64,000 bases of DNA from Stutzerimonas stutzeri. GTDB taxonomy: Bacteria; Pseudomonadota; Gammaproteobacteria; Pseudomonadales; Pseudomonadaceae. The stretch is taken from NCBI RefSeq assembly GCF_009789555.1, contig NZ_CP046902.1:3984001-4048000 (forward strand). Reading direction: 5' to 3'. Shown here one piece after another: positions 26,253 through 35,000 of the stretch. A program made the position numbers and the translations under genes. Position 1 is the first letter of the stretch. Every line of letters starts with the position of its first letter. Under the pieces are notes generated by a model. The model made no database searches. It saw nothing but the letters and a program-made list of their open reading frames with translations, and had not been told where the DNA came from.

Positions 26253-27041
26253 TCAAGCCTCCCCAGCGCGCAGGTTAGCGATAAATGGACCGAAGCCGTT
26301 TTCGCCCAGCCAGAAATGCAACAGGTTGTCCACGCCGTTGCTGGTCAGGGTTGCACCGGCCAGTGCGTCGACCTGATGGTCGGCCCGCGGGCTTTGTGGA
26401 TCGACACCGCCTTTGACGACCCGGATCGCCAGCTTGCCGTCTTCGGTGAACAGTTGCTTGCCTTGCCACTGGCTACGCCACTTCGGATTGTCGACTTCAC
26501 CGCCGAGACCGGGGGTCTCGCCGTGCTGGTAGAAGCCCAGACCCTCAACCGTGTTCAGATCGCCCTTGACGGCCATGAAGCCGTACAGCGTCGACCACAG
26601 CCCGTAGCCACGAACCGGCATGATCAGCGTCGCCAGTTCGCCGTTTTCCTCGACGATGTAAACCACGCTGTAACGCTCGCGGCGCTTGATCGAGGCAATG
26701 TCCTCGCCGCCTGGCAGCGCCTGTGAGAGCGCCGGGTCCTTGGCGGCGACCAGTGGGTCGAAGGTATTGGGATCGAACTCATCGCTGTATTCGCCTGTTT
26801 CCAGGTTGACCAGCTTGGCGACGATACGCTCGTTGTACAGCGTCTTGACCTGATTGGCAGACATGCCGGCTTCACCCAGGCCGGCAATCGCCAGGATGCT
26901 GCGCTGCTTGTCCAGCTGACGGTTTTCCAATTGCGTCGGGCGCAGTGCCACGGCCGCGCCTGAAACGAACACCGAGCACACCAGGCAGACCAGCAAGGCC
27001 ACGACCAGCGTGCGAACGGTGGATTCTTTTTGACTAGACAT
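26253..27041 (-). CDS. nqrC: Na+-translocating NADH:quinone reductase subunit C
   Basis: NqrC is a single-pass membrane protein with a periplasmic domain carrying covalent FMN. The 262-residue protein has a helix at about residues 11-33 and the flavinylation motif VDALAGATLTS, so FMN should sit on Thr231. The serine often found before GAT is Ala here, which ApbE targets tolerate. The ATG at 27041 overlaps nqrB by 8 nt; a longer frame upstream would lie in nqrB. Confidence 0.96.
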   Translation of the reverse strand: MSSQKESTVRTLVVALLVCLVCSVFVSGAAVALRPTQLENRQLDKQRSILAIAGLGEAGMSANQVKTLYNERIVAKLVNLETGEYSDEFDPNTFDPLVAAKDPALSQALPGGEDIASIKRRERYSVVYIVEENGELATLIMPVRGYGLWSTLYGFMAVKGDLNTVEGLGFYQHGETPGLGGEVDNPKWRSQWQGKQLFTEDGKLAIRVVKGGVDPQSPRADHQVDALAGATLTSNGVDNLLHFWLGENGFGPFIANLRAGEA

Positions 27042-28245
27042 TACGTGCCAGCCTCCGCTTGATGTTGGCCTGAACGACAAAGTGGTCAATCAACGGTGCG
27101 CATAGGTTGGCGAACAGAATCGCCAGCATCATGCCTTCCGGAAATGCCGGGTTCACGACCCGGATCAGTACCACCATCACGCCAATAAGAATGCCGAACA
27201 CCCATTTGCCCGCATTGGTCATCGATGCCGAAACCGGGTCGGTGGCCATGAAGATCAGGCCGAAGGCAAAGCCGCCCACCACCATGTGCCAGTACCACGG
27301 CATGGCGAACATCGGATTGCTGTCCGAACCGATCAGGTTGAACAGATAGCTCAGCGCGATCATGCCGATCATCACGCCGGAAACGATCCGCCAGGACGCG
27401 ATCTTGGTCATCAGCAGTACCGCACCGCCAATGAAAATGGCCAGGGTGCTGGTTTCGCCGATCGAGCCATGGATCGTACCGATGAAGGCGTCCATCCAGG
27501 TGATGCCGCCGGCAATCACATTCTCCATGCCGCCCGCGAAGCTGAGGCTGAGCGCGGTCGCGCCGGCAAAGCCATCCACGGCCGTCCAGACCGCATCACC
27601 GGACATCTGTGCCGGATAGGCGAAGAACAGGAACGCACGACCTGTGAGCGCGGGGTTGAGGAAGTTCTTACCCGTACCACCGAAGATTTCCTTGCCGATC
27701 ACGATACCGAAGCTGATCCCCAGGGCGACCTGCCACAGCGGAATGCTGGGGGGCAGAATCAGGGCGAACAGCACGGAGGTGACGAAGAAGCCTTCGTTGA
27801 CCTCGTGCTTGCGGATCGAGGCGAAGAGCACCTCCCAGAAGCCGCCGACGATGAACGTCACCGCATAGACGGGGAGGAAATACGCCGCGCCCTGGATAAA
27901 GTTGTCCCACAGGCTGTTCGGATCGAAGCCGGCCAGCGCACTGATCAGCGCCATCCGCCAGCCTTCCTGGGCTGCGAGCAGATCAGGGCCCTGGGCGTAG
28001 ATCAGGTTGGCCTGATAGCCGGTGTTCCACATGCCGAAGAACATCGCCGGGAAGGTGCAAAGCCATACCGTGATCATCATCCGCTTGAGGTCGATCCCGT
28101 CACGTACGTGAGCGGTGGTCTTAGTCACGCTGCCGGGACGATAGAGGAAGGTGTCCGCGGCTTCGTAGAGTGCATACCACTTCTCGTACTTGCCGCCCTT
28201 CTCGAAGTTGTGCTCGATCTTGTCGAGGAATTCGCGAATGCCCAT
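27034..28245 (-). CDS. nqrB: Na+-translocating NADH:quinone reductase subunit B
   Basis: NqrB is the main membrane subunit and a likely part of the sodium path; it binds riboflavin and covalent FMN. The 403-residue protein has about ten hydrophobic segments, and the ApbE target motif DGFAGATALS places FMN on Thr230. Its N-terminus (GIREFLDKIEHNFEKGGKYE) is typical. It begins 3 nt after the nqrA stop and overlaps nqrC by 8 nt. Confidence 0.97.
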   Translation of the reverse strand: MGIREFLDKIEHNFEKGGKYEKWYALYEAADTFLYRPGSVTKTTAHVRDGIDLKRMMITVWLCTFPAMFFGMWNTGYQANLIYAQGPDLLAAQEGWRMALISALAGFDPNSLWDNFIQGAAYFLPVYAVTFIVGGFWEVLFASIRKHEVNEGFFVTSVLFALILPPSIPLWQVALGISFGIVIGKEIFGGTGKNFLNPALTGRAFLFFAYPAQMSGDAVWTAVDGFAGATALSLSFAGGMENVIAGGITWMDAFIGTIHGSIGETSTLAIFIGGAVLLMTKIASWRIVSGVMIGMIALSYLFNLIGSDSNPMFAMPWYWHMVVGGFAFGLIFMATDPVSASMTNAGKWVFGILIGVMVVLIRVVNPAFPEGMMLAILFANLCAPLIDHFVVQANIKRRLARNV

Positions 28246-28248
28246 TCC

Positions 28249-29586
28249 TTACCCCTCCTTCTCGATGCGAGTCAGGTTGTCCCGCAGGATCGGGCCGTAT
28301 TCGTATTTGCCGGCACACACATAGGTGCACAGCGCCAGGTCTTCCTCGTCAAGCTCTAGGCAGCCGAGCTTTTGCGCGACTTCCGTATCGCCCACGATCA
28401 AGGACCGCAGCAATTGAGTCGGCAGCACGTCGAGCGGCATCACTTCTTCATAGTTGCCGACCGGCACCATGGCACGAGGGCTGCCGTTGGTGGAGGTGGA
28501 GAAGGCGAACTTCTTGCCGCCCATCAGCTTGGAAATATAGATATTGAGGATCGAGTGCTTGTCGCTACCGGCACGCAGGTAGTGCAGCATCTCGCGCTCC
28601 TTGCCCTCACGCAGACAGGAAACCTGCTGGTGATAACGGCCCAGATAGGCAAAGGCTCCGTGCGCGGTACGGCCGCCCAGCACAGAGCCGGACACGACAC
28701 GGTTGGCACCGGGCTGCAGCTCTCCGGCGGTCAGCTCATCGAGGCTCGCACCCAGGCGGGTACGTACCAGGCGGGGTTTTTCCACCACCGGACCGGCAAG
28801 CGACACGACCCGCTCCATCGACAGACGGCCACTGGTGAACAACGCGCCGATGGCAATGACGTCCTGGTAGCCGACGGTCCAGACGCTCTTGCTCGCGCTG
28901 ACCGGATCGAGGAAATGAATATGCGTACCGGCCAGACCCGCAGGATGGGGGCCGGCGAAACTCTCGGCCTGCACCTTGGCGAGTTGCTCGCCTGGCAGCG
29001 ACGCGCCCTCGGCTTTGCACAGGAACAGCTTGCCCAGAACGCCGAGCACCTTGAGACCCGCTTCGAAGTCCGCGGCACGCTCGGCAATGACGATGGCAGG
29101 GTCGGCGGCCAGCGGATGCGTATCGATCGCGGTAACGAAGATAGAGCTAGGCACGGCATCGACGGCCGGCACCTTGCTGTACGGACGCGTCCGCAAAGCC
29201 GTCCAGAGGCCTGACTGCTGCAGGTTCTCGCGAACCTGGGCATCGCTCAGCCCTTCGAGCTCGGCGGCGCTGTACTGGGAGAACGTCACTTCGTCCGTTC
29301 CGTCCAGATCGACGACGACCGACTGCAGGACGCGCTTTTCACCCCGATGGACCGCGCTGACGACACCCGCACCCGGCGAGGTGAACACGACACCAGGCGT
29401 CTTCTTGTCGGAAAACAGTACTTGCCCCAACTTGACCCGATCACCGGCCTGGACTTCCATGGTCGGTTTCATGCCCGGGTAATCAAACCCAATGACGGCG
29501 ACGCTTCGCACGGGCCTTCCAGCCTCGATACGCTGCGCCGGCGCACCTGCAATGGGCAAATCAAGCCCACGTTTTATATTGATCAT
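28249..29586 (-). CDS. nqrA: Na+-translocating NADH:quinone reductase subunit A
   Basis: NqrA is the cytoplasmic subunit linked to quinone binding. The 445-residue protein starts MINIKRGLDLPIAGAP; the ATG at 29586 is preferred over a start 5 codons upstream because family members begin MI.IKRGLDLPI. It is the first gene of nqrABCDEF-apbE-nqrM, all within 1-15 nt of each other. The upstream region holds a promoter with a perfect TATAAT and a leader hairpin. Confidence 0.97.
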   Translation of the reverse strand: MINIKRGLDLPIAGAPAQRIEAGRPVRSVAVIGFDYPGMKPTMEVQAGDRVKLGQVLFSDKKTPGVVFTSPGAGVVSAVHRGEKRVLQSVVVDLDGTDEVTFSQYSAAELEGLSDAQVRENLQQSGLWTALRTRPYSKVPAVDAVPSSIFVTAIDTHPLAADPAIVIAERAADFEAGLKVLGVLGKLFLCKAEGASLPGEQLAKVQAESFAGPHPAGLAGTHIHFLDPVSASKSVWTVGYQDVIAIGALFTSGRLSMERVVSLAGPVVEKPRLVRTRLGASLDELTAGELQPGANRVVSGSVLGGRTAHGAFAYLGRYHQQVSCLREGKEREMLHYLRAGSDKHSILNIYISKLMGGKKFAFSTSTNGSPRAMVPVGNYEEVMPLDVLPTQLLRSLIVGDTEVAQKLGCLELDEEDLALCTYVCAGKYEYGPILRDNLTRIEKEG

Positions 29587-29660
29587 CGGTTCGCTAACCA
29601 CTGATTTAAAAGGCTTTTTTTACGAGCCCCGCGGCTTGGCTAAAGTCGAATTGCATCACG

Positions 29661-29683
29661 CGCGCTGATAGGTTATCAGCGCG
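29661..29683 (-). promoter_or_regulatory. Perfect hairpin in the nqr leader
   Basis: A 10 bp perfect inverted repeat (CGCGCTGATA and complement) with a 3 nt loop lies about 75 nt upstream of the nqrA ATG, inside the predicted transcript. It could be a leader RNA hairpin or a protein-binding palindrome. No T run follows. Confidence 0.55.
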
Positions 29684-29718
29684 ACGCTATGCCGCGGGCC
29701 CAGGTAGAAATCCGCCCG

Positions 29719-29748
29719 ATTATAGAGGTCGCGACCCGTGACTGACCA
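29719..29748 (-). promoter_or_regulatory. Predicted promoter of the nqr operon
   Basis: On the minus strand a perfect TATAAT (29724-29719) lies 18 nt after TGGTCA (29748-29743), a 4/6 match to the -35 consensus. Transcription would begin near 29712, giving a leader of about 125 nt. Confidence 0.55.
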
Positions 29749-29857
29749 CCCAAGGTCTTTCAAATTTTTGACTGGAGGCAAGCCCCGCTCGGCAACCAAC
29801 TATTGACGCAAGCCGATGCAGCCCTGGAAACGCGCGAAAAAAGCGCCCAGAAAACGC

Positions 29858-29884
29858 AAAAACGGGAGCCGAAGCTCCCGTTTT
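29858..29884 (-). terminator. Rho-independent terminator after the GAPDH gene
   Basis: On the minus strand an ACGGGAGC/GCTCCCGT stem closes a TTCG tetraloop and is followed by a T run. It starts 16 nt after the GAPDH stop codon. The left arm is A-rich, so it could work in both directions. Confidence 0.88.
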
Positions 29885-29900
29885 CTCTGCACCCGATGCG

Positions 29901-31352
29901 TTAGCGCGGGAAGGCTGGCGGATTGACGCCGGCCATGTCTTCCATCACCCGCACGACCTGGCAGCTGTAGCCGAACTCGTTGTCGTACCAGACGTACAGA
30001 ACGACACGGTTGTCGCTGCAGATGGTGGCCTCGGCATCCACCACGCCGGCGTGACGCGAACCGACGAAGTCCGTGGACACCACTTCCTGGGAGTTGACGA
30101 AATCGATCTGCTTCTGCAGGTCCGAATGCATGGCCATCTGGCGCAGGTATTCGTTGATTTCCTCGCGCGTCGTGGCCTTCTCGAGGTTCAGGTTGAGAAT
30201 GGCCATGGACACGTTAGGCGTCGGCACGCGGATCGCGTTGCCGGTCAGCTTGCCCTTGAGCACCGGCAGCGCCTTGGCCGCGGCCGTCGCGGCGCCGGTT
30301 TCGGTGATGACCATGTTCAGCGCAGCACTGCGACCGCGACGACTGCCCTTGTGGAAGTTGTCGATCAGGTTCTGATCGTTGGTGTAGGAATGCACGGTTT
30401 CCACGTGACCGTTGACGATGCCGTACTGGTCGTTCACCGCCTTGAGCACCGGCACGATGGCGTTGGTGGTACAGGACGCCGCCGATACGATCTTGTCGTC
30501 AGGGGTGATCTCGCCATGGTTGATGCCATGCACGATGTTTTTCAGTTCGCCCTTGCCCGGCGCGGTCAGCACGACGCGCGCGACACCGGGGCACTTGAGG
30601 TGCTGGCCGAGGCCTTCGGCGTCACGCCACTTGCCGGTGTTGTCGACCAGCAGCGCGTTCTCGATACCGTACTGGGTGTAATCCACCGTGGACGGATCGT
30701 TCGAGTAGATCACCTGGATCAGGTTGCCGTTGGCGGTGATGGTGTTGTTTTGCGCATCGATATGAATGGTGCCGTCGAACGGACCATGCACCGAGTCGCG
30801 GCGCAGCAGGCTGGCGCGCTTGACCAGATCGTTCTCGGCGCCCTTGCGCACCACGATCGCGCGCAGGCGCAGGCCGTCGCCACCACCGGTTTTCTCGATG
30901 AGGATGCGCGCCAGCAGGCGGCCGATACGGCCAAAGCCATACAGCACCACGTCCGTGCCTTTGTGCACACCTGAGGTATTGCGCTTGTCAGCCACGTCGG
31001 CCAGCTCGTCACGGACGAACTGGTCGAGGGTACGGCCGTTGCCTTCAGCCTTGTACTTGGCCACGACCTTGCCCAGATCGACCGAAGCGGCGCCCAGGTT
31101 CATGTCGCTCATGGTGGTAAGAATCTGGTGCGTCTCGTGTACGCTGAGTTCGGCTTCGTCAGCCTGACGGTGACGCGCGAATCGATGCGCCTTGAGCAGC
31201 GCGATGACCGAGCGATTGATCAGGCCACGGCCATAGATGGAAGTCACCACGTTGTTGTTACGATACAGCTGACCAATCAGCGGAATCATCGCTTCGGCGA
31301 GGGCTTCTCGATCAATCCATTCACCAAGACACTGGTCGGGCTTCTGAGTCAC
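29901..31352 (-). CDS. Glyceraldehyde-3-phosphate dehydrogenase, long form with N-terminal extension
   Basis: This 483-residue protein has a GAPDH core from about residue 133: the NAD fold GFGRIGR (139-145), the catalytic Cys294 in SAASCTTNAI, and HSYTNDQN. A 130-residue N-terminal extension (from QCLGEWIDREALAEAMIPLI) is absent from classical 330-residue GAPDH. It is typical of a Pseudomonas group like PA3001. It probably works in glycolysis or gluconeogenesis, possibly with cofactor preference other than NAD. The start is GTG at 31352 with AAGGAA 6 nt before it. A promoter at 31396-31424 and a terminator at 29858-29884 make it a single-gene unit. Confidence 0.92.
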   Translation of the reverse strand: MTQKPDQCLGEWIDREALAEAMIPLIGQLYRNNNVVTSIYGRGLINRSVIALLKAHRFARHRQADEAELSVHETHQILTTMSDMNLGAASVDLGKVVAKYKAEGNGRTLDQFVRDELADVADKRNTSGVHKGTDVVLYGFGRIGRLLARILIEKTGGGDGLRLRAIVVRKGAENDLVKRASLLRRDSVHGPFDGTIHIDAQNNTITANGNLIQVIYSNDPSTVDYTQYGIENALLVDNTGKWRDAEGLGQHLKCPGVARVVLTAPGKGELKNIVHGINHGEITPDDKIVSAASCTTNAIVPVLKAVNDQYGIVNGHVETVHSYTNDQNLIDNFHKGSRRGRSAALNMVITETGAATAAAKALPVLKGKLTGNAIRVPTPNVSMAILNLNLEKATTREEINEYLRQMAMHSDLQKQIDFVNSQEVVSTDFVGSRHAGVVDAEATICSDNRVVLYVWYDNEFGYSCQVVRVMEDMAGVNPPAFPR

Positions 31353-31395
31353 GGGCAGTTCCTTCCAACATGTAGGGGCTGAGAAAAGGGGCTAC

Positions 31396-31424
31396 ATTAT
31401 GCCGGTGCACCCTAGCGCCGGCAA
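31396..31424 (-). promoter_or_regulatory. Predicted promoter of the GAPDH gene
   Basis: TTGCCG (31424-31419) and CATAAT (31401-31396) on the minus strand are 17 nt apart. The -10 box ends 43 nt before the GTG start. It is back to back with the mfd promoter. Confidence 0.55.
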
Positions 31425-31441
31425 TCTGTGCAGCGGAAACA

Positions 31442-31471
31442 CTGACAGCGTCCCGCGCAGATAGTTACAAT
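31442..31471 (+). promoter_or_regulatory. Predicted promoter of mfd
   Basis: CTGACA (31442-31447) and TACAAT (31466-31471) are 18 nt apart, each matching consensus at 5 of 6 bases. The -10 box ends 38 nt before the mfd GTG. Confidence 0.6.
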
Positions 31472-31509
31472 CCGCGCGGTCCATTTTTCGACCGGAGCCA
31501 CGCCCACTC

Positions 31510-34500
31510 GTGTCCGTATTGCGCCTTCCGCCCATGCCTGCCGCCAGCGGCAAGCAAACCTGGGGCAACCTTCCCGGAGCCGCGCTGAGCCTGGCCATTG
31601 CCGAAGCAGCCAGCAACGCAGAGCGATTCACCCTTCTTCTCACCGCTGACAGCCAAAGTGCCGAACGCCTGCAGGAAGAGCTTGCATTCTTCGCACCGGG
31701 GCTGCCGGTCCTGCATTTCCCCGACTGGGAAACGCTGCCGTATGATGTCTTTTCGCCTCACCAGGACATCATTTCCCAGCGAATCGCGGCGCTCTACCAG
31801 CTTCCCGAGCTGACTCACGGGGTACTGGTAGTCCCCATCGCCACCGCGCTACACAGGCTCGCCCCGAAGCGGTTTCTGCTCGGTTCCAGCCTGGTCCTGG
31901 ATGTCGGCCAGACGCTCGATGTGGAGCAGATGCGCCTGCGCCTGGAAGCCGCCGGGTACCGCTGCGTGGATACGGTCTACGAGCATGGAGAGTTCGCGGT
32001 CCGAGGTGCACTGATCGATCTGTATCCGATGGGCAGCCCCCTGCCCTATCGCATCGACCTGTTCGATGACGAGATCGAAACGCTGCGAACCTTCGATCCT
32101 GAAAACCAGCGCTCGATCGACAAGGTTGAGTCGATTCGCCTGCTGCCCGCGCGCGAGTTCCCGTTGAAGAAAGAGTCGGTGACCGGTTTCCGCGCGCGTT
32201 TCCGCGAACGCTTCGATGTCGACTTCCGTCGCTGCCCGGTCTACCAGGACCTGTCCACCGGCATCACGCCGGCGGGCATCGAGTACTACCTGCCGCTGTT
32301 CTTCGACGAAACCTCGACGCTGTTCGACTATCTGCCGGAGGACACCCAAGTGTTCTCGCTGCCAGGCATCGAGCAGGCCGCTGAGCATTTCTGGAAGGAC
32401 GTGCGCAACCGCTACGAGGAACGCCGCGTCGATCCCGAGCGACCGCTGTTGCCGCCCGCCGAACTGTTCATGCCGGTCGAGGATTGTTTCGCCCACCTGA
32501 GAGCCTGGCCACGGGTAGTCGCCAGCCAGGACGACGTCGAAACCGGCATCGGCCGCGAGCGCTTCCCGGCCAGTCGTTTGCCCGAACTGGCGATAGAGGC
32601 CAAGGCCAGCGAGCCCCTGGGCGCGCTGCGCCGCTTCCTTGACGAGTTTCCGGGGCGCGTATTGTTCACCGCGGAATCGGCCGGACGTCGCGAGGTGCTG
32701 CTGGAACTGCTGGCACGCCTGAAACTGCGACCGCAGGAAGTCACCGGCTGGCCGCAGTTCGTTCAGAGCCAGGAGCGCTTGGCGATTGCCATCGCCCCGC
32801 TGGATGACGGGCTGCTGTTGGAGGACCCGTCGTTGGCGCTGATCGCCGAGAGCCCGCTGTTCGGCCAGCGCGTCATGCAGCGTCGCCGCCGCGAGAAGGG
32901 CCGCGATGCTGGCGAGAACGTCATCAAGAACCTCACCGAGCTGCGTGAAGGCGCGCCGGTGGTGCATATCGACCATGGCGTGGGCCGCTATCAGGGGCTG
33001 GTCACGCTGGAGATCGAAGGCCAGGCCGCCGAATTCCTGATGCTGCAATACGCCGAAGAAGCCAAGCTCTACGTACCGGTGTCGAGCCTGCACCTGATCG
33101 CCCGTTATACCGGTAGCGACGATGCGCTGGCACCCTTGCACCGACTGGGCTCGGAAACCTGGCAGAAGGCCAAGCGCAAGGCGGCCGAGCAGGTTCGCGA
33201 CGTCGCCGCCGAGCTGCTCGATATCTACGCGCGCCGCGCCGCCCGCGAGGGCTATGCCTTCGAAGATCCGCAACTCGACTACGAAACCTTCAGCGCCGGA
33301 TTCCCCTTCGAGGAAACACCAGACCAGCAGGCCGCCATCGAGGCGGTGCGCAGCGACATGCTGGCGCCCAAGCCGATGGACCGGCTGATTTGTGGCGATG
33401 TCGGCTTCGGCAAGACCGAAGTGGCGATGCGCGCCGCGTTCATCGCCGTGCACAGCGGCCGTCAGGTGGCGGTTCTGGTGCCCACCACCCTGCTCGCGCA
33501 GCAGCATTACAACAGTTTCCGCGACCGCTTCGCCGACTGGCCGGTACGGGTCGAGGTGATGAGCCGCTTCAAGTCCGCGAAGGAAATCCAGGGCGCAGTG
33601 GACCAACTGGCCGAAGGCAAGGTGGACATCCTCATCGGCACGCACAAGTTGCTGCAGGACGACGTGAAGTTCACCAATCTCGGCCTCGTCATCATTGACG
33701 AAGAACACCGCTTCGGGGTTCGCCAGAAGGAGCAGCTCAAGGCATTGCGCAGCGAAGTGGACATTCTCACGCTGACCGCCACCCCGATTCCGCGCACCCT
33801 GAACATGGCCGTCGCCGGCATGCGTGACCTGTCGATCATCGCCACGCCGCCGGCGCGCCGGTTGTCGGTTCGTACCTTCGTCATGGAGCAGCAGAACGCC
33901 GTGATCAAGGAAGCGCTGCTGCGCGAGTTGCTGCGCGGCGGGCAGGTCTATTACCTGCACAACGACGTGAAGACCATCGAGAAGTGCGCCGCCGACCTTG
34001 CCGCCCTGGTGCCGGAAGCGCGCATAGGCGTCGGCCACGGGCAGATGCGCGAGCGCGAACTCGAACAGGTGATGGGCGACTTCTACCACAAGCGCTTCAA
34101 CGTGCTGATCGCCTCGACCATCATCGAAACCGGCATCGACGTGCCCAGCGCCAATACCATCATCATCGAGCGCGCCGACAAGTTCGGGCTGGCCCAACTG
34201 CATCAGTTGCGAGGACGCGTCGGGCGCAGCCACCACCAGGCCTATGCCTATCTGCTCACCCCACCTCGCAAGGCCATGACCCCTGACGCGGAAAAGCGCC
34301 TGGAGGCCATCGCCAATGCACAGGACCTGGGTGCCGGCTTCGTCCTCGCCACCCACGATCTGGAAATCCGTGGCGCCGGGGAGCTGCTGGGCGACGGCCA
34401 GAGCGGGCAGATTCAGGCGGTGGGTTTCACGCTCTACATGGAAATGCTCGAACGCGCGGTCAAGTCGATCCAGAAAGGCGAACAGCCGAACCTCGACCAG

Positions 34501-34956
34501 CCGCTCGGCGGCGGACCGGAAATCAACCTGCGCGTACCGGCATTGATCCCCGAAGACTATTTGCCGGATGTGCACGCCCGCCTGATTCTCTACAAGCGCA
34601 TCGCCAACGCCGCCGACGAGAACGGTTTGCGCGAGTTGCAGGTCGAAATGATCGATCGTTTCGGCCTGCTGCCCGAGCCGACCAAGCATCTGGTCAGGCT
34701 GACTCTGCTCAAGTTGCAAGCCTCCAGCCTCGGCATCACCAAGATCGACGCGGGTCCGCAAGGCGGCCGCATCGAATTCGCCGCCGATACCTGCGTCGAT
34801 CCGATGGTGCTGATCAAGCTGATCCAGAGCCAGCCCAACCGCTACAAGTTCGAAGGCGCCACGGTATTCAAGTTTCAGGTGCCGATGGAACGGCCCGAAG
34901 AGCGCTTCAATACGCTCGAGGCCCTGCTCGAGCGGCTGGCCGCGGCGAACGGGTGA
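31510..34956 (+). CDS. mfd: Transcription-repair coupling factor Mfd
   Basis: Mfd removes RNA polymerase stalled at lesions and recruits UvrA. The 1148-residue protein has the UvrB-homology N-terminus (about residues 1-350) and the RNA-polymerase-interacting domain with HIDHGVGRYQGL near residue 490. A RecG-like motor follows, with Walker A GDVGFGKTEVA near residue 631 and DEEH near 730, and a C-terminal D7 domain. Length is normal for the family. The start is GTG at 31510, and a promoter is visible at 31442-31471. The SNF2 gene follows after 44 nt. Confidence 0.97.
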   Translation: MSVLRLPPMPAASGKQTWGNLPGAALSLAIAEAASNAERFTLLLTADSQSAERLQEELAFFAPGLPVLHFPDWETLPYDVFSPHQDIISQRIAALYQLPELTHGVLVVPIATALHRLAPKRFLLGSSLVLDVGQTLDVEQMRLRLEAAGYRCVDTVYEHGEFAVRGALIDLYPMGSPLPYRIDLFDDEIETLRTFDPENQRSIDKVESIRLLPAREFPLKKESVTGFRARFRERFDVDFRRCPVYQDLSTGITPAGIEYYLPLFFDETSTLFDYLPEDTQVFSLPGIEQAAEHFWKDVRNRYEERRVDPERPLLPPAELFMPVEDCFAHLRAWPRVVASQDDVETGIGRERFPASRLPELAIEAKASEPLGALRRFLDEFPGRVLFTAESAGRREVLLELLARLKLRPQEVTGWPQFVQSQERLAIAIAPLDDGLLLEDPSLALIAESPLFGQRVMQRRRREKGRDAGENVIKNLTELREGAPVVHIDHGVGRYQGLVTLEIEGQAAEFLMLQYAEEAKLYVPVSSLHLIARYTGSDDALAPLHRLGSETWQKAKRKAAEQVRDVAAELLDIYARRAAREGYAFEDPQLDYETFSAGFPFEETPDQQAAIEAVRSDMLAPKPMDRLICGDVGFGKTEVAMRAAFIAVHSGRQVAVLVPTTLLAQQHYNSFRDRFADWPVRVEVMSRFKSAKEIQGAVDQLAEGKVDILIGTHKLLQDDVKFTNLGLVIIDEEHRFGVRQKEQLKALRSEVDILTLTATPIPRTLNMAVAGMRDLSIIATPPARRLSVRTFVMEQQNAVIKEALLRELLRGGQVYYLHNDVKTIEKCAADLAALVPEARIGVGHGQMRERELEQVMGDFYHKRFNVLIASTIIETGIDVPSANTIIIERADKFGLAQLHQLRGRVGRSHHQAYAYLLTPPRKAMTPDAEKRLEAIANAQDLGAGFVLATHDLEIRGAGELLGDGQSGQIQAVGFTLYMEMLERAVKSIQKGEQPNLDQPLGGGPEINLRVPALIPEDYLPDVHARLILYKRIANAADENGLRELQVEMIDRFGLLPEPTKHLVRLTLLKLQASSLGITKIDAGPQGGRIEFAADTCVDPMVLIKLIQSQPNRYKFEGATVFKFQVPMERPEERFNTLEALLERLAAANG

Positions 34957-35000
34957 GGATGCCGTTCACTTGCCATTCGACCAAGGCGGCGCGCTGAGCC

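Noticed and set aside
31849..34761. A 970-codon open frame on the strand opposite mfd
   Set aside because: It is fully antisense to a certain mfd gene, its composition (His, Gln, Leu rich) is typical of antisense frames in GC-rich genes, and it has no recognisable domain.
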